NCBI RefSeq assembly: GCF_038594605.1
Contig: NZ_JBCFZM010000001.1
Span: 310,001-374,000, forward strand
Source of the DNA: Alteriqipengyuania bathyomarina_B
GTDB lineage: Bacteria; Pseudomonadota; Alphaproteobacteria; Sphingomonadales; Sphingomonadaceae
Length of the DNA stretch: 64,000 bases
Direction: 5' to 3'
Position numbers and translations under genes: made by a program. Below, piece by piece: positions 33,698 through 41,330 of this stretch. The notes beneath the pieces are model-generated. The model was not told the DNA's origin, made no database searches, and was given only the letters and a program-made list of their open reading frames with translations. Position 1 is the stretch's first letter; every line of letters starts with the position of its first letter.

Positions 33698-33807
33698 CAT
33701 CCCTGACCTTCGTTACGAGGCGGAGCCAAAAGGTCTCCTGGTTCCGCCTCCCCGAAGGTTGAAGACCCGGACGCGGTTCGGCGCATGTCCCCCCAGGCGC
33801 CGACCGC
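33698..33807 (+). ncRNA. Candidate structured RNA downstream of a sigma-54-like promoter
   Basis: The stretch between the Nudix gene and grxD has no plausible protein gene on the plus strand. It holds an 11-bp hairpin (arms 33717-33727 and 33740-33750, one G-U pair) and a stronger stem with one bulge (33773-33784 with 33797-33807). The second hairpin also lies just past the grxD stop and may end that gene. A transcript from the predicted promoter would start near 33698. This is inference from base pairing only. Confidence 0.35.
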
Positions 33808-33817
33808 AACGGGCCGA

Positions 33818-34147
33818 TCAGTCCGCGGTCTTCACGCCCTTGTCGGTGAAGACCTGCTGCAATTCGCCTGCTTCGAACATCTCAGTCATGATGTCCGATC
33901 CGCCGAGGAATTCGCCCTTCACGTAAAGCTGCGGGATGGTCGGCCAGTCGGAATAGGTCTTGATGCCCTGCCGGATTTCCATGTCCTGCAGCACGTCGAC
34001 GCTTTCGTAGCTCACACCACAATGGTCGAGGATATGCACCGCACGGCTGGAAAAGCCGCATTGCGGGAACAGGGGCGTGCCCTTCATGAAAAGGACGACG
34101 TCGTTTTCCCCGACGATGCCGGAAATGCGTTCTTTGGTATCTGCCAT
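33818..34147 (-). CDS. grxD: Monothiol glutaredoxin, Grx4/GrxD type
   Basis: The 109-residue protein has the CGFS active site (PLFPQCGFSSRAVHIL near residue 29), the KGTP motif and WPTIPQLYVKGEFLGGSDI, all typical of monothiol glutaredoxins that carry a [2Fe-2S] cluster with glutathione. It is encoded just after bolA, and Grx4-BolA complexes are established partners in iron-sulfur delivery and iron regulation. The three genes here (zeta inhibitor, bolA, grxD) read in the same direction with small gaps. Confidence 0.95.
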   Translation of the reverse strand: MADTKERISGIVGENDVVLFMKGTPLFPQCGFSSRAVHILDHCGVSYESVDVLQDMEIRQGIKTYSDWPTIPQLYVKGEFLGGSDIMTEMFEAGELQQVFTDKGVKTAD

Positions 34148-34183
34148 GAGTTTTTAACCGCCGTTGCTTTTAGCTTCTGGCCG

Positions 34184-34417
34184 TCACTTGGGAGGCTCGG
34201 TGGTCAGTTGCAAGGCGTGGAGCACGCCGCCCATTTTCCCATCGAGCGCATCGTAGACCATCTTGTGCTGCTGGACGCGGCTTTTGCCCGCGAATTGCGG
34301 GGCGACGACCTTCGCCGCCCAATGATCGTTATCCCCGGCAAGATCGCGCATTTCGACCTCGGCGCCGGGAAGGGCTGCTTGGATCATGCCCGCGATTTCG
34401 TCCGCCTGCATCGGCAT
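34184..34417 (-). CDS. BolA family protein
   Basis: The 77-residue protein matches the short BolA2 type: DEIAGMIQAALPGAEVEM, then DNDHWAAKVVAPQFAGKSRV, then QQHKMVYDALDGKMGGVLHA, ending LQLTTEPP. The conserved His in QQHKMVY and HALQL are candidate cluster ligands in the Grx-BolA heterodimer. The start MPMQADEIA is chosen from alignment memory; a longer ORF from 34465 would overlap the previous gene. Confidence 0.93.
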   Translation of the reverse strand: MPMQADEIAGMIQAALPGAEVEMRDLAGDNDHWAAKVVAPQFAGKSRVQQHKMVYDALDGKMGGVLHALQLTTEPPK

Positions 34418-34422
34418 TGGGC

Positions 34423-34746
34423 TTATGCCCCTTCGATCAGCTGGCGGCGAGCCTCGATCTCGCATTCGGCCAGCTTGGCGCGCACTGCGGCTTCGTCCAC
34501 GTCGCAGGACGCGGCGGTAAGATCGCCGAGCACCTTGCGGATCACGTCTTCGTCGCCCGCTTCCTCGAAATCGGCCTGGACGACCGCCTTCTTGTAGCTA
34601 TCGGTTTCCTCATCGGTAAGGTTCATCAGACCCGCCGCCCATTCGCCGAGCAGGCGATTGCGCCGCGCAGCCACCTTGAAGGCGGTTTCCTCGTCCATTG
34701 CATACTTGGATTCTTCGCCCCGGCGGCGGTCGTTGAAATCGGTCAT
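34423..34746 (-). CDS. DUF1476 protein, zeta-type inhibitor of F1Fo-ATPase
   Basis: The 107-residue protein matches DUF1476: MTDFNDRRRGEESKYAMDEE, FKVAARRNRLLGEWAAGLM, then a DEETDSYKKAVVQADFEEAG stretch and a C-terminal DEAAVRAKLAECEIEARRQL. In Paracoccus the homologue is the zeta subunit, which blocks ATP hydrolysis by F1Fo through its N-terminal segment. It sits five bases upstream of bolA. Confidence 0.92.
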   Translation of the reverse strand: MTDFNDRRRGEESKYAMDEETAFKVAARRNRLLGEWAAGLMNLTDEETDSYKKAVVQADFEEAGDEDVIRKVLGDLTAASCDVDEAAVRAKLAECEIEARRQLIEGA

Positions 34747-34857
34747 GATCGTGCTGCCTTTTCGGTTGGCCCGTTGTGGTGGTCGGGCCCGCTTCGTTTG
34801 CTGGTAAGTGTCGTGATCGAAGATAGGCCTCCGCGACGCGCGCGACAAGCGAGGTTG

Positions 34858-35859
34858 CTACTTGTCCATCGACACCACCAGCTTGCCGATGGCCTGCCGG
34901 TTTTCCAGCTTCTCGATCGCCTTGTGCGCATCATCGAGGCTGAAGGTTTCGCTGATCTGCGGGCTGATCTTGCCGTCCTGCCAGAATTCGAACAGCTCGG
35001 CGATGTTCTGCGCGTTGCGCTGCGGTTCGCGCGCGGCGAAGGCGCCCCAGAAGACGCCGCGAATGTCGCAGCTCTTGAGCAATGTGAGGTTGAGCGGCAT
35101 CTTCGCGATGCCCGCCGGGAAGCCGATCACCAGGAAGCGGCCTTCCCATGCGATGGAGCGCAATGCGGGTTCCGAATAGTCGCCGCCGACAATATCGACC
35201 ACGATGTCCGCACCATTGGCACCGACTGCGGCCTTGAAATCGCCGGCCAGTTTCTTCGAGGCATCCTTGTCGAAGGGCGCGCGCGGGTAGACGACGGTTT
35301 CGTCTGCGCCTGCGTCCTTCGCGACCTTGGCTTTCTCGTCGCTGGAGACTGCCGCGACCACCTTGGCCCCGTAGGCCTTGGCCAGCTCGATCGACGCAAG
35401 GCCCACGCCGCCTGCCGCGCCGAGCACCAGCACGGTATCGCCCGGCTTGATATTGCCGCGATCCTTCAGCGCGTGGATCATCGTGCCGTAGGTCATGAGC
35501 AGCGCCGAAGCCGCGGTCAGGTCGATACCTTCGGGCACCTTGAATAGCCGTCCCGCTTCGACGCAGACCTGTTCGCGCAGGCCGCCGCTGCCGATGCCCG
35601 ACAGCACGCGGTCGCCGACCTTCCAGCCGTCCACGCCTTCGCCGACGGCGGCGATGGTGCCCGAGATTTCTCCGCCCGGTGAAAAGGGGCGCTCGGGTTT
35701 GAACTGATAGAGATCGCGAATGATCAGCGTGTCGGGGAAATTGATCGCGCAGGCGGCGATATCGACCAGCACTTCGCCCTTGGCGGGGCTGGGCGTATCG
35801 ATCTGTTCGATGACGAGCGTTTCGGGCCCGCCCACTTCTTTGGTCAGCACGGCTTTCAT
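34858..35859 (-). CDS. NADPH:quinone oxidoreductase (zinc-independent MDR)
   Basis: The 333-residue MDR-superfamily protein begins MKAVLTKEVGGPETLVIEQI and has NFPDTLIIRDLYQFKPERPF near residue 38. The NADPH Rossmann motif is LGAAGGVGLASIELAKAYG near residue 147. There are no structural-zinc cysteines, as in quinone reductases. It probably reduces quinones or enones in the cytoplasm. The gene stands alone between the zeta inhibitor gene and a small membrane ORF. Confidence 0.88.
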   Translation of the reverse strand: MKAVLTKEVGGPETLVIEQIDTPSPAKGEVLVDIAACAINFPDTLIIRDLYQFKPERPFSPGGEISGTIAAVGEGVDGWKVGDRVLSGIGSGGLREQVCVEAGRLFKVPEGIDLTAASALLMTYGTMIHALKDRGNIKPGDTVLVLGAAGGVGLASIELAKAYGAKVVAAVSSDEKAKVAKDAGADETVVYPRAPFDKDASKKLAGDFKAAVGANGADIVVDIVGGDYSEPALRSIAWEGRFLVIGFPAGIAKMPLNLTLLKSCDIRGVFWGAFAAREPQRNAQNIAELFEFWQDGKISPQISETFSLDDAHKAIEKLENRQAIGKLVVSMDK

Positions 35860-35895
35860 GGGTCTCTCTCCCTTATTGTTCTGATCGGTAAAGGC

Positions 35896-36075
35896 TTAGT
35901 CGGTCTGCGGGTCTTCGCCCGAGGGGATCGGTGGCAGCTGCTTGGGCTCCGTATCCTTGTTCCCCGATTTGCGACGCTTGCCTGCGTAAAGCAGCGCGGC
36001 GGCAATGGCGGCGGACCCGATGGCGGCACCGGTCGCGAGGGCGACTCCGGAAAGGTTCTTGTTGGACTTGCTCAT
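35896..36075 (-). CDS. Small single-pass membrane protein (59 aa)
   Basis: The 59-residue protein from ATG 36075 has a short polar start (MSKSNKNLSG), one helix VALATGAAIGSAAIAAALLY, a basic stop-transfer stretch (AGKRRKSGNK) and a Pro-rich acidic tail. It is upstream of, and on the same strand as, the oxidoreductase. No family is recognised. Confidence 0.6.
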   Translation of the reverse strand: MSKSNKNLSGVALATGAAIGSAAIAAALLYAGKRRKSGNKDTEPKQLPPIPSGEDPQTD

Positions 36076-36180
36076 GCCTATCCTAGTGCATGGCGCGCGA
36101 ATTCGTTGCAACCGCAAGGCGACACAGCGCACGAAAGCGGCGCGAAAAAAGGACGAGAGTCCGGCCGATGGTCATGGTAA

Positions 36181-36206
36181 TGTAAGCCTTTGATCGCTAG
36201 CTTACA
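36181..36206. promoter_or_regulatory. Inverted repeat before the thioesterase-crtWZ genes
   Basis: TGTAAGC (36181-36187) and GCTTACA (36200-36206) form a perfect 7-bp inverted repeat with a 12-base spacer, ending three bases before ATG 36210. No Shine-Dalgarno is visible there. It could be an operator for the carotenoid-linked operon. Confidence 0.4.
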
Positions 36207-36209
36207 CAT

Positions 36210-36635
36210 ATGTCAGCAAAGCCTTACGCTCATCCGATCAATATCAAGCCCGCCGATATCGACTTCATGGGGCACGTGAACAACGCGCGCTACCTCGGCT
36301 GGGTGCAGGACGCCGTGCTGGCGCACTGGCAGAAATTCGCGCCTGCCGATGCTGTGGCTGAGCGTGCGTGGGTCGCGCTCAAGCATGAGATCACCTATCG
36401 CAAGCCAGCCTTCCTCGAAGACGATATCATCGCGCGCACCGTGCTCGAGAGCACCAGGGGGGCGCGCGCTTTCTATCACACCGTGATCGAGCGGGGCGAG
36501 GAAGTTCTGGCCGAGGTCAAGTCGAGCTGGTGCTGCATCGACGCGAAAAGCCTGCGGCCCGCGCGGATCGGCGAGGAAATCGCGAGCTACTTTTTCCCGC
36601 GGCACGATGGCAAAGGCCCCGGCAGCGAGGATTGA
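36210..36635 (+). CDS. Acyl-CoA thioesterase (4HBT hot-dog fold)
   Basis: The 141-residue protein carries DIDFMGHVNNARYLGWVQDA near residue 14, where Asp-x-x-x-x-His-x-N is the 4-hydroxybenzoyl-CoA thioesterase catalytic signature. It would hydrolyse acyl-CoA thioesters in the cytoplasm. It is the first gene of a set with crtW and crtZ, separated from crtW by 49 bases. A direct role in carotenoid synthesis is not obvious; carotenoid acyl-ester or membrane-lipid supply would be speculation. Confidence 0.85.
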   Translation: MSAKPYAHPINIKPADIDFMGHVNNARYLGWVQDAVLAHWQKFAPADAVAERAWVALKHEITYRKPAFLEDDIIARTVLESTRGARAFYHTVIERGEEVLAEVKSSWCCIDAKSLRPARIGEEIASYFFPRHDGKGPGSED

Positions 36636-36684
36636 TCGCGATCCCGGCTTTCGCTGCAAGCGTCGAGCGTCTATTGCCAGCCCC

Positions 36685-37446
36685 ATGTCCCGCGCATTCC
36701 TTTCATCCTTTCAACCGGTGGTCGGCCTCGCGCTCGCGCTTGCGATCCTGGGCGGCTGGATCGCGCTGCACGGCTTTGCGCTGCTCGCCTTCGATCTGAG
36801 CTGGGAAACCCTGCCGCTCGCTCTGGGCATGGTGGCGGTCCTGTGCTGGCTCTCTGTCGGGCTTTTCATCGTCAGCCATGATGCCATGCACGGCTCGCTC
36901 GTCCCCGGCGCGCCGCGTTTGAACACGGCCATCGGCACCGCGCTGCTGTTCCTTTACGCCGGCTTTTCCTACGACAAATTGCGCGCGGCCCACTGGGAGC
37001 ATCACAAGGCCCCGGGGACGGATCGCGACCCCGATTTTGCGGCCGACCATCCGCGCGCGTTCTGGCCATGGTATGCGACCTTCCTGCGGTGCTATTTCGG
37101 GCTCGGCTCGTTCTTCTACGTGACGGCGATCTTCTGGGTGCTGCACTTCGCGCTGGAGGTGTCGATCGTGCAGGCAATGGTGTTCTACGCCGTCCCGTCG
37201 ATCGCCAGCTCGCTGCAGCTGTTCTATTTCGGCACTTTCCGCCCGCACAGGCATGGCGAAGACACGTTCGTGGACCGGCATAACGCGCGCAGCGACAATT
37301 TCGGCACGCTGGCGAGCTTTGTGACCTGTTACCATTTCGGCTATCATCTGGAGCATCACCACCACCCGCACGTGCCGTGGTGGGCATTGCCCGATGCACG
37401 GCGCGAAGCGCGCGCGCAGCCTATCGAAGAAGGAGCCGGGGCATGA
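36685..37446 (+). CDS. crtW: Beta-carotene ketolase
   Basis: The 253-residue di-iron membrane oxygenase adds 4-keto groups to beta-ionone rings. Histidine boxes are clear: HDAMHGS near residue 62, HWEHHKAPGTDRDPDF near residue 100, and HLEHHHHPHVPWW near residue 220; RPHRHGEDTFVDRHNARSDN is also family-typical. Several hydrophobic helices span the N-terminal and middle parts. Its stop overlaps the crtZ start (ATGA). With crtZ it predicts astaxanthin or related ketocarotenoids. The start MSRAFL follows typical length. Confidence 0.94.
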   Translation: MSRAFLSSFQPVVGLALALAILGGWIALHGFALLAFDLSWETLPLALGMVAVLCWLSVGLFIVSHDAMHGSLVPGAPRLNTAIGTALLFLYAGFSYDKLRAAHWEHHKAPGTDRDPDFAADHPRAFWPWYATFLRCYFGLGSFFYVTAIFWVLHFALEVSIVQAMVFYAVPSIASSLQLFYFGTFRPHRHGEDTFVDRHNARSDNFGTLASFVTCYHFGYHLEHHHHPHVPWWALPDARREARAQPIEEGAGA

Positions 37447-37961
37447 GCCTGTGGCAGATCGTCGCCATCGTCGCCATCACCTTCGTGGCGATGGAATTCT
37501 ACGCGTGGGCGCTGCACAAATACGTGATGCACGGCTTCGGCTGGGGCTGGCACCGCGACCATCACGAACCGCATGACAACCGGTTCGAGAAGAACGATCT
37601 TTATGCTCTCGTCGGGGCAGGCATCAGCATCTCGCTATTCGTCATCGGCAGCCCGCTGGTGATGGGCGACAATGCGTGGGAGCCAGCGACCTGGATCGGC
37701 GTGGGCGTGCTCGCTTACGGGGTGGTCTACACCTTCATCCACGATGGCCTCGTCCACCAACGCTATTTCAAGATCGTGCCCAAACGCGGCTATGCCAAGC
37801 GTCTGGTGCAGGCGCACAAGCTGCACCATGCGACGATCGGAAAGGAGGGCGGGGTGAGCTTCGGCTTCGTATGGGCCCACGATCCGGCCAAGCTGAAGGC
37901 GGAGCTGAAGCGCCAGCGCGAGGCGGGTATCGCCGTGGTGCGCGACAGCGCTGGGGCGTGA
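37443..37961 (+). CDS. crtZ: Beta-carotene hydroxylase
   Basis: The 172-residue di-iron hydroxylase adds 3-hydroxyl groups to beta-carotene or canthaxanthin. Histidine motifs HKYVMHGFGWGWHRDHHEPH near residue 21, HDGLVHQRY near residue 100 and HKLHHATIGKEGGVSFGF near residue 120 are all intact, and three to four helices are present. It is translationally coupled to crtW. The next ORF starts at GTG overlapping its stop. Confidence 0.95.
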   Translation: MSLWQIVAIVAITFVAMEFYAWALHKYVMHGFGWGWHRDHHEPHDNRFEKNDLYALVGAGISISLFVIGSPLVMGDNAWEPATWIGVGVLAYGVVYTFIHDGLVHQRYFKIVPKRGYAKRLVQAHKLHHATIGKEGGVSFGFVWAHDPAKLKAELKRQREAGIAVVRDSAGA

Positions 37962-38293
37962 CCGGGCAGAACGACCGAATACTCTTCGAGCTCGACGACC
38001 CGGAGAAACTCGCGGATCGTTACTCCGAGCTGCGAAGCCGTTACGCGGATAGGCCCCAGTCGCGCTGGCTCCTGCGCATCAAGGAACTTCGTGCCCGACA
38101 TGGTGTGAGCATTTTAGAGGCCGAACGGATCGCGCTGGAAGAGCCCGCGATAAGACGCTGGGCATTGAAGATGATGAACTCGAACCAGACGTGCCGGAAG
38201 GCGGCACAAAGCCACATCCGCCATAATGGGGAAAAATCGCTGATCGAGACTGACGGCTTCGTCTTCAGCTACCGGCAAGAGTGCGATAGCTAG
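37958..38293 (+). CDS. Hypothetical protein coupled to crtZ
   Basis: The 111-residue ORF starts at GTG 37958, overlapping the crtZ stop as GTGA. It reads VTGQNDRILFELDDPEKLAD, then YADRPQSRWLLRIKELRARH, and is soluble, charged and probably helical. No domain is recognised. The coupling suggests a carotenoid-related or stress role, but base composition becomes less GC-rich toward its end, so the C-terminal part may be poorly conserved. Confidence 0.5.
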   Translation: MTGQNDRILFELDDPEKLADRYSELRSRYADRPQSRWLLRIKELRARHGVSILEAERIALEEPAIRRWALKMMNSNQTCRKAAQSHIRHNGEKSLIETDGFVFSYRQECDS

Positions 38294-38345
38294 CGCCCCG
38301 GCTCGCCTCCCTGCTTGTCTCTCCGTCCCATTCTCCTGAGGCCCG

Positions 38346-39140
38346 TTGCCCGAAGCTCAGTCCCTTGACGATCACCCGCTGTTCGAACCGCTGCGCAGTG
38401 AGCGCGGCCGGCGGCTGGTCGGGCTCGTCGCCGCACTGGCGATCGAGGCGGTCCTGCTGATCGTTCTCCTGACGCTGAGTATCCGCGACGAGCCGGCAGC
38501 CGCACCGGGCAGCCTCACTGTGGTCGACCTGAAGGCGCAGAACGAGCCATCGCAAGAGCCGGAGCAAGCCGAGCAGGAGCCGAGCGAGACCGCCCGGCCA
38601 GTTGCGCAGCCAGCGGCCCCCTCCGATCCGCAAGTCGAGCGTCCCGAGCTGGTGCAGCCCGAAGTGATGCCCCCGGTTGCGTCCACACCGCCGATGCCGC
38701 AGCGGGTCATACCGTCGCCGTTCAAGCTGCCGCCGCAGCAGGAGCCTGCGCGCCCGGCGAAGCAGGATGCGCCGAAGCAGGTCTACGGGCCGGTCGATAC
38801 CGGCCCGCGACCGGGCATGGCGGATTCCGAAGTGGTTGGCACCGCGCCCGATGGGCAGCCGCTTTACGCCGCGCGCTGGTATCGCGAACCGGACGATAGC
38901 GAGCTGGCGGGCTATCTCTCCACCGCGAGCGGACCGGGCTGGGGCCTGATCGCGTGCAAGACGGCGCCCGAATTTCGCGTGGTCGATTGCGTGCCGCTTG
39001 CCGAATATCCGCAACGCTCGATGATAAACCGCGCCGTCCTGGCGGCTGCATGGCAGTTCCGGGTTCGTCCGCCGATGCTTGGCGGCAAGCCCCAGATCGG
39101 CAGCTGGGTCCGGATCCGGATCGATTACAGAAACCGCTGA
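38346..39140 (+). CDS. TonB-like energy-transducer family protein
   Basis: The 264-residue protein starts at TTG 38346. After a short cytosolic start, one helix (LVGLVAALAIEAVLLIVLLT) anchors it, followed by a long Pro/Gln/Glu-rich periplasmic stretch (residues 60-150), typical of TonB. The C-terminal 90 residues (GWGLIACKTAPEFRVVDCVP, then AVLAAAWQFRVRPP and VRIRIDYRN) resemble a TonB C-terminal domain. It may energise an outer-membrane receptor or be a sphingomonad-specific relative. No ExbBD genes are in the window. Confidence 0.7.
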   Translation: MPEAQSLDDHPLFEPLRSERGRRLVGLVAALAIEAVLLIVLLTLSIRDEPAAAPGSLTVVDLKAQNEPSQEPEQAEQEPSETARPVAQPAAPSDPQVERPELVQPEVMPPVASTPPMPQRVIPSPFKLPPQQEPARPAKQDAPKQVYGPVDTGPRPGMADSEVVGTAPDGQPLYAARWYREPDDSELAGYLSTASGPGWGLIACKTAPEFRVVDCVPLAEYPQRSMINRAVLAAAWQFRVRPPMLGGKPQIGSWVRIRIDYRNR

Positions 39141-39155
39141 GCGGCGGCGCGCAGG

Positions 39156-39563
39156 TTACCCCGTCGCAATCCGTGCGGCGTGTTCCTTCACCAGCGCGAT
39201 CATGTTGGGCACGCCTTGCGTCCGGTTGCTCGATAGCTGGTTCTTCAGGTCGAACGGGTCGAGCGCCCCGGTCACGTCCATCTGCGCCACTTCGGCAGCG
39301 GGCTTGTCCTGCACCGCGGCGATTACCAGCGCGACGATGCCCTTGGTGATCGCGGCGTTGCTGTCCGCCAGGAAATGCAGCTTGTCGCCTTCTCCGGTGG
39401 GATAGACCCACACCGCTGCCGAGCAGCCGCGCACCAGCGTTGCGTCGGTCTTGAGCGCGTCGGGCATGTCTTCCAGATCGCGGCCAAGCTCGATCAGCAG
39501 ACGATAGCGTTCGTCCCCTTCGAGGAATTCGTATTCTTCGCGGATATCGTCGAGGCTGCGCAT
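39156..39563 (-). CDS. sufE: SufE-type cysteine desulfuration protein
   Basis: The 135-residue protein has LVRGCSAAVWVYPTGEGDKL near residue 47, with the active-site Cys that accepts persulfide from SufS. FLADSNAAITKGIVALVIAA and LGLKNQL-like FDLKNQLSSNRTQGVPNMI follow the SufE pattern. It shuttles sulfur for Fe-S assembly. It stands downstream of the psp operon on the same strand, about 45 bases from the last psp gene. Confidence 0.93.
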   Translation of the reverse strand: MRSLDDIREEYEFLEGDERYRLLIELGRDLEDMPDALKTDATLVRGCSAAVWVYPTGEGDKLHFLADSNAAITKGIVALVIAAVQDKPAAEVAQMDVTGALDPFDLKNQLSSNRTQGVPNMIALVKEHAARIATG

Positions 39564-39606
39564 GAGGGCGGATGTAGGGGCGCGATCCGCCTGCGTCCAT
39601 GCAGGA

Positions 39607-39783
39607 CTAGCCGGAAATCCCGCCCGGGCGCGTCAGAGCGTAATAGATCACGTAAAACCACGAGAGGAAGCCGTGCACGATCGCCCAGACGATCGACTGG
39701 TGAAGCGACCACGAAATCGCGACCGCGATGGCACTGCCGAGGCCGATGCCCGCCTGCGCGGCCTGGCTCGATGCTCCGCTCAC
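39607..39783 (-). CDS. Small membrane protein at end of psp operon (58 aa)
   Basis: The ORF starts at GTG 39783, overlapping the stop of the preceding gene as GTGA. It encodes 58 residues, nearly all in two hydrophobic helices (GIGLGSAIAVAISWSLHQ, then VWAIVHGFLSWFYVIYYAL), ending TRPGGISG. It has no coiled coil. It is the last member of the expanded psp gene row. I find no known family, but the overlap strongly supports translation. Confidence 0.65.
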   Translation of the reverse strand: MSGASSQAAQAGIGLGSAIAVAISWSLHQSIVWAIVHGFLSWFYVIYYALTRPGGISG

Positions 39784-40013
39784 AGATCCACCCCGTTGGC
39801 GATGGCTTCGAGCTTGCGGATGCGTTCGCGCAGGTCGGCGAGCGCAATCCGGCCTGCGCCGCGCGTGTCGTCGGGAGCTGCGTCGCCGCGCGATATGGCG
39901 TCCAGCTCGCGGCGTTTGAGTGCCAGCCAGCCTTCCCAGGCGCGCAACAGTGCTGCAGCGACCAGCCCGAGGCCGAGAAGCGATGTGGCGGCGATAACCA
40001 GTGTCGGCTCCAT
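39780..40013 (-). CDS. PspB-like small membrane protein (77 aa)
   Basis: An N-terminal helix (VIAATSLLGLGLVAAALLRAW) is followed by a charged segment and a short coiled coil IALADLRERIRKLEAIANGV. This resembles PspB (helix plus coiled coil with LExI) but is shorter and lacks the PspC-like tail of its upstream relatives. It lies 43 bases after the previous psp paralogue and overlaps the next ORF. It probably belongs to the same envelope-stress complex. Confidence 0.65.
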   Translation of the reverse strand: MEPTLVIAATSLLGLGLVAAALLRAWEGWLALKRRELDAISRGDAAPDDTRGAGRIALADLRERIRKLEAIANGVDL

Positions 40014-40056
40014 AACTTTCAGTCCTCCATTGGCTGCCCCGTCGTCGGGGAGAGGG

Positions 40057-40350
40057 TCAGTTCTGCTCTTCGCGCAGCGCGTCGATCTCGGCAGAGATGC
40101 GCGCGCGTTCCTGCGCGGTGGTGTTGTTCTTGTCGTAGGCGATGCGCTCCAGCACCGCGATCCGCTCTTTCAGCGTCTCGATTTCGCGCTGGGCTTCCTC
40201 GTCGGTTTCGGGGCGTTCCGGTCGATGGGTGATCGTCTGGTTGCCCATCATGTCTTCGGTGATCCCGGCCTGCGAATTGTAGCGCGCGCGCAGGATGCTG
40301 GCGACGGCGCCGATCATTACGATCAGGACAATGGCGCTCCACATGCTCAT
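40057..40350 (-). CDS. PspB/PspC-hybrid small membrane protein, paralogue 4 (97 aa)
   Basis: This protein has a single helix (SAIVLIVMIGAVASILRARY), a linker, and a coiled coil (REIETLKERIAVLERIAYDK) ending in RISAEIDALREE. The last part is the motif E-I-(E/D)-x-L-R found in other proteins of this operon. ATG overlaps the upstream stop (ATGA). It would sit in the inner membrane with the coiled coil in the cytoplasm. Confidence 0.75.
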   Translation of the reverse strand: MSMWSAIVLIVMIGAVASILRARYNSQAGITEDMMGNQTITHRPERPETDEEAQREIETLKERIAVLERIAYDKNNTTAQERARISAEIDALREEQN

Positions 40351-40658
40351 CAGTTGATCTCCTTGCTTTCACGCAGACCCTCGATCTCATGATTCAGGGC
40401 ATAGCCGCTGTCGGTCACGATCCGCTCGACATTGCCGAGGCGGTCCTTGATGGAGCCCAGTTCTGCGCGCAGCTGGGCGTTTTCCTGCGTCAGCAACTTC
40501 ACGCGCTCTTCGCTGCCCTTGGGATAGATCGCCTTGCCCCAGCTGTTTTCCAGCGGGTAGCCGTGCTTGATCCGCATCCAGGTGGTGAGGACCCAGCCCG
40601 CCACACCGGCCAGACCGACGATCGCGATCACTTCGGAAGTCATTTCGAAAGGCATCAC
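40350..40658 (-). CDS. PspB/PspC-hybrid small membrane protein, paralogue 3 (102 aa)
   Basis: The protein has a helix (VIAIVGLAGVAGWVLTTWM), a conserved stretch IKHGYPLENSWGKA shared with paralogue 2 (AKHGYDLEDEWGGK), a coiled coil (LLTQENAQLRAELGSIKDRL), and the tail VERIVTDSGYALNHEIEGLR. The tail matches the end of PspC proteins. GTG 40658 is favoured because GAGGG is seven bases upstream; ATG 40655 is an alternative. It overlaps both neighbours. Confidence 0.78.
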   Translation of the reverse strand: MMPFEMTSEVIAIVGLAGVAGWVLTTWMRIKHGYPLENSWGKAIYPKGSEERVKLLTQENAQLRAELGSIKDRLGNVERIVTDSGYALNHEIEGLRESKEIN

Positions 40659-40996
40659 ACGCTTTCCCTCTTGCCGGTGTCGAGCGGCACGCCGCTGCTT
40701 TCATCGCGCCGCAGCGCCTCGATCTCGTCCGACAGCGAATAGCCGCGTTCGGTCACGATCTTCTCGAGCACTTTCAGCCGTTCGGCATGATCGTCGAGCC
40801 GCTGGACCAGCTTTGCGTTCTCGCCGCGCAGCCCCTCGATCTCGGCTGACTTGTCGGCGCGGCTGGTCTTGCCGCCCCATTCGTCTTCCAGATCGTAGCC
40901 ATGCTTGGCGCGGATCCAGTTGTTGATCAGCCATCCGCCCGTCGTCAGAGCGATGATGAGGACGACGATGCCGGGGCCGCTGAAGAGGTCTTCCAT
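40655..40996 (-). CDS. PspB/PspC-hybrid small membrane protein, paralogue 2 (113 aa)
   Basis: The N-terminal helix (IVVLIIALTTGGWLINNWI) is followed by AKHGYDLEDEWGGK, a long coiled coil (EIEGLRGENAKLVQRLDDHA) and the tail LEKIVTERGYSLSDEIEALR. The AKHGY-x-LE segment ties it to paralogue 3. Its ATG overlaps the stop of paralogue 1. It probably forms a membrane-anchored coiled coil with PspB or PspC. Confidence 0.78.
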   Translation of the reverse strand: MEDLFSGPGIVVLIIALTTGGWLINNWIRAKHGYDLEDEWGGKTSRADKSAEIEGLRGENAKLVQRLDDHAERLKVLEKIVTERGYSLSDEIEALRRDESSGVPLDTGKRESV

Positions 40997-41304
40997 CAGG
41001 CGCGCTCCCGCTTGTCGAAGTCGAGCGACATGCCTGCCGCCTCATCGTGGCTGCGCGCATCGCGCAGCGCCTCGATTTGGGTGGCGACGTCGTAGCCCTT
41101 GTCGGTCACGATGCGTTCGAGCACCTGGACCCGGTCCTCGAGCCGCTGGATCTGAGTGGCGTATTGCGCGGCCTTTTCGGCGCTGGCGCTGGCGGTGGTT
41201 TCGATCTGCATCTCGGCCAGTTTTCGCTGGTGGGTCGTCCAAATTGCTATGATCGGGATCGAGAGGGCAATAATCGGGATCATGAGGCCCAAGAAGGCTT
41301 CCAT
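40996..41304 (-). CDS. PspB/PspC-hybrid small membrane protein, paralogue 1 (102 aa)
   Basis: The helix (LMIPIIALSIPIIAIWTT) is followed by a coiled coil rich in Ala and Gln (EKAAQYATQIQRLEDRVQVL) and the tail LERIVTDKGYDVATQIEALR. It is the closest of the set to PspB in its N-terminal half. It lies 26 bases downstream of pspC. DUF-type annotations would probably say envelope stress response membrane protein. Confidence 0.78.
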   Translation of the reverse strand: MEAFLGLMIPIIALSIPIIAIWTTHQRKLAEMQIETTASASAEKAAQYATQIQRLEDRVQVLERIVTDKGYDVATQIEALRDARSHDEAAGMSLDFDKRERA

Positions 41305-41330
41305 TGGTAGTCTCCCCTATTCGGTTCGAG

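Noticed and set aside
33785..34597. 270-residue plus-strand ORF across grxD and bolA
   Set aside because: It is antisense to grxD, bolA and part of the zeta inhibitor gene, all of which have firm family matches.
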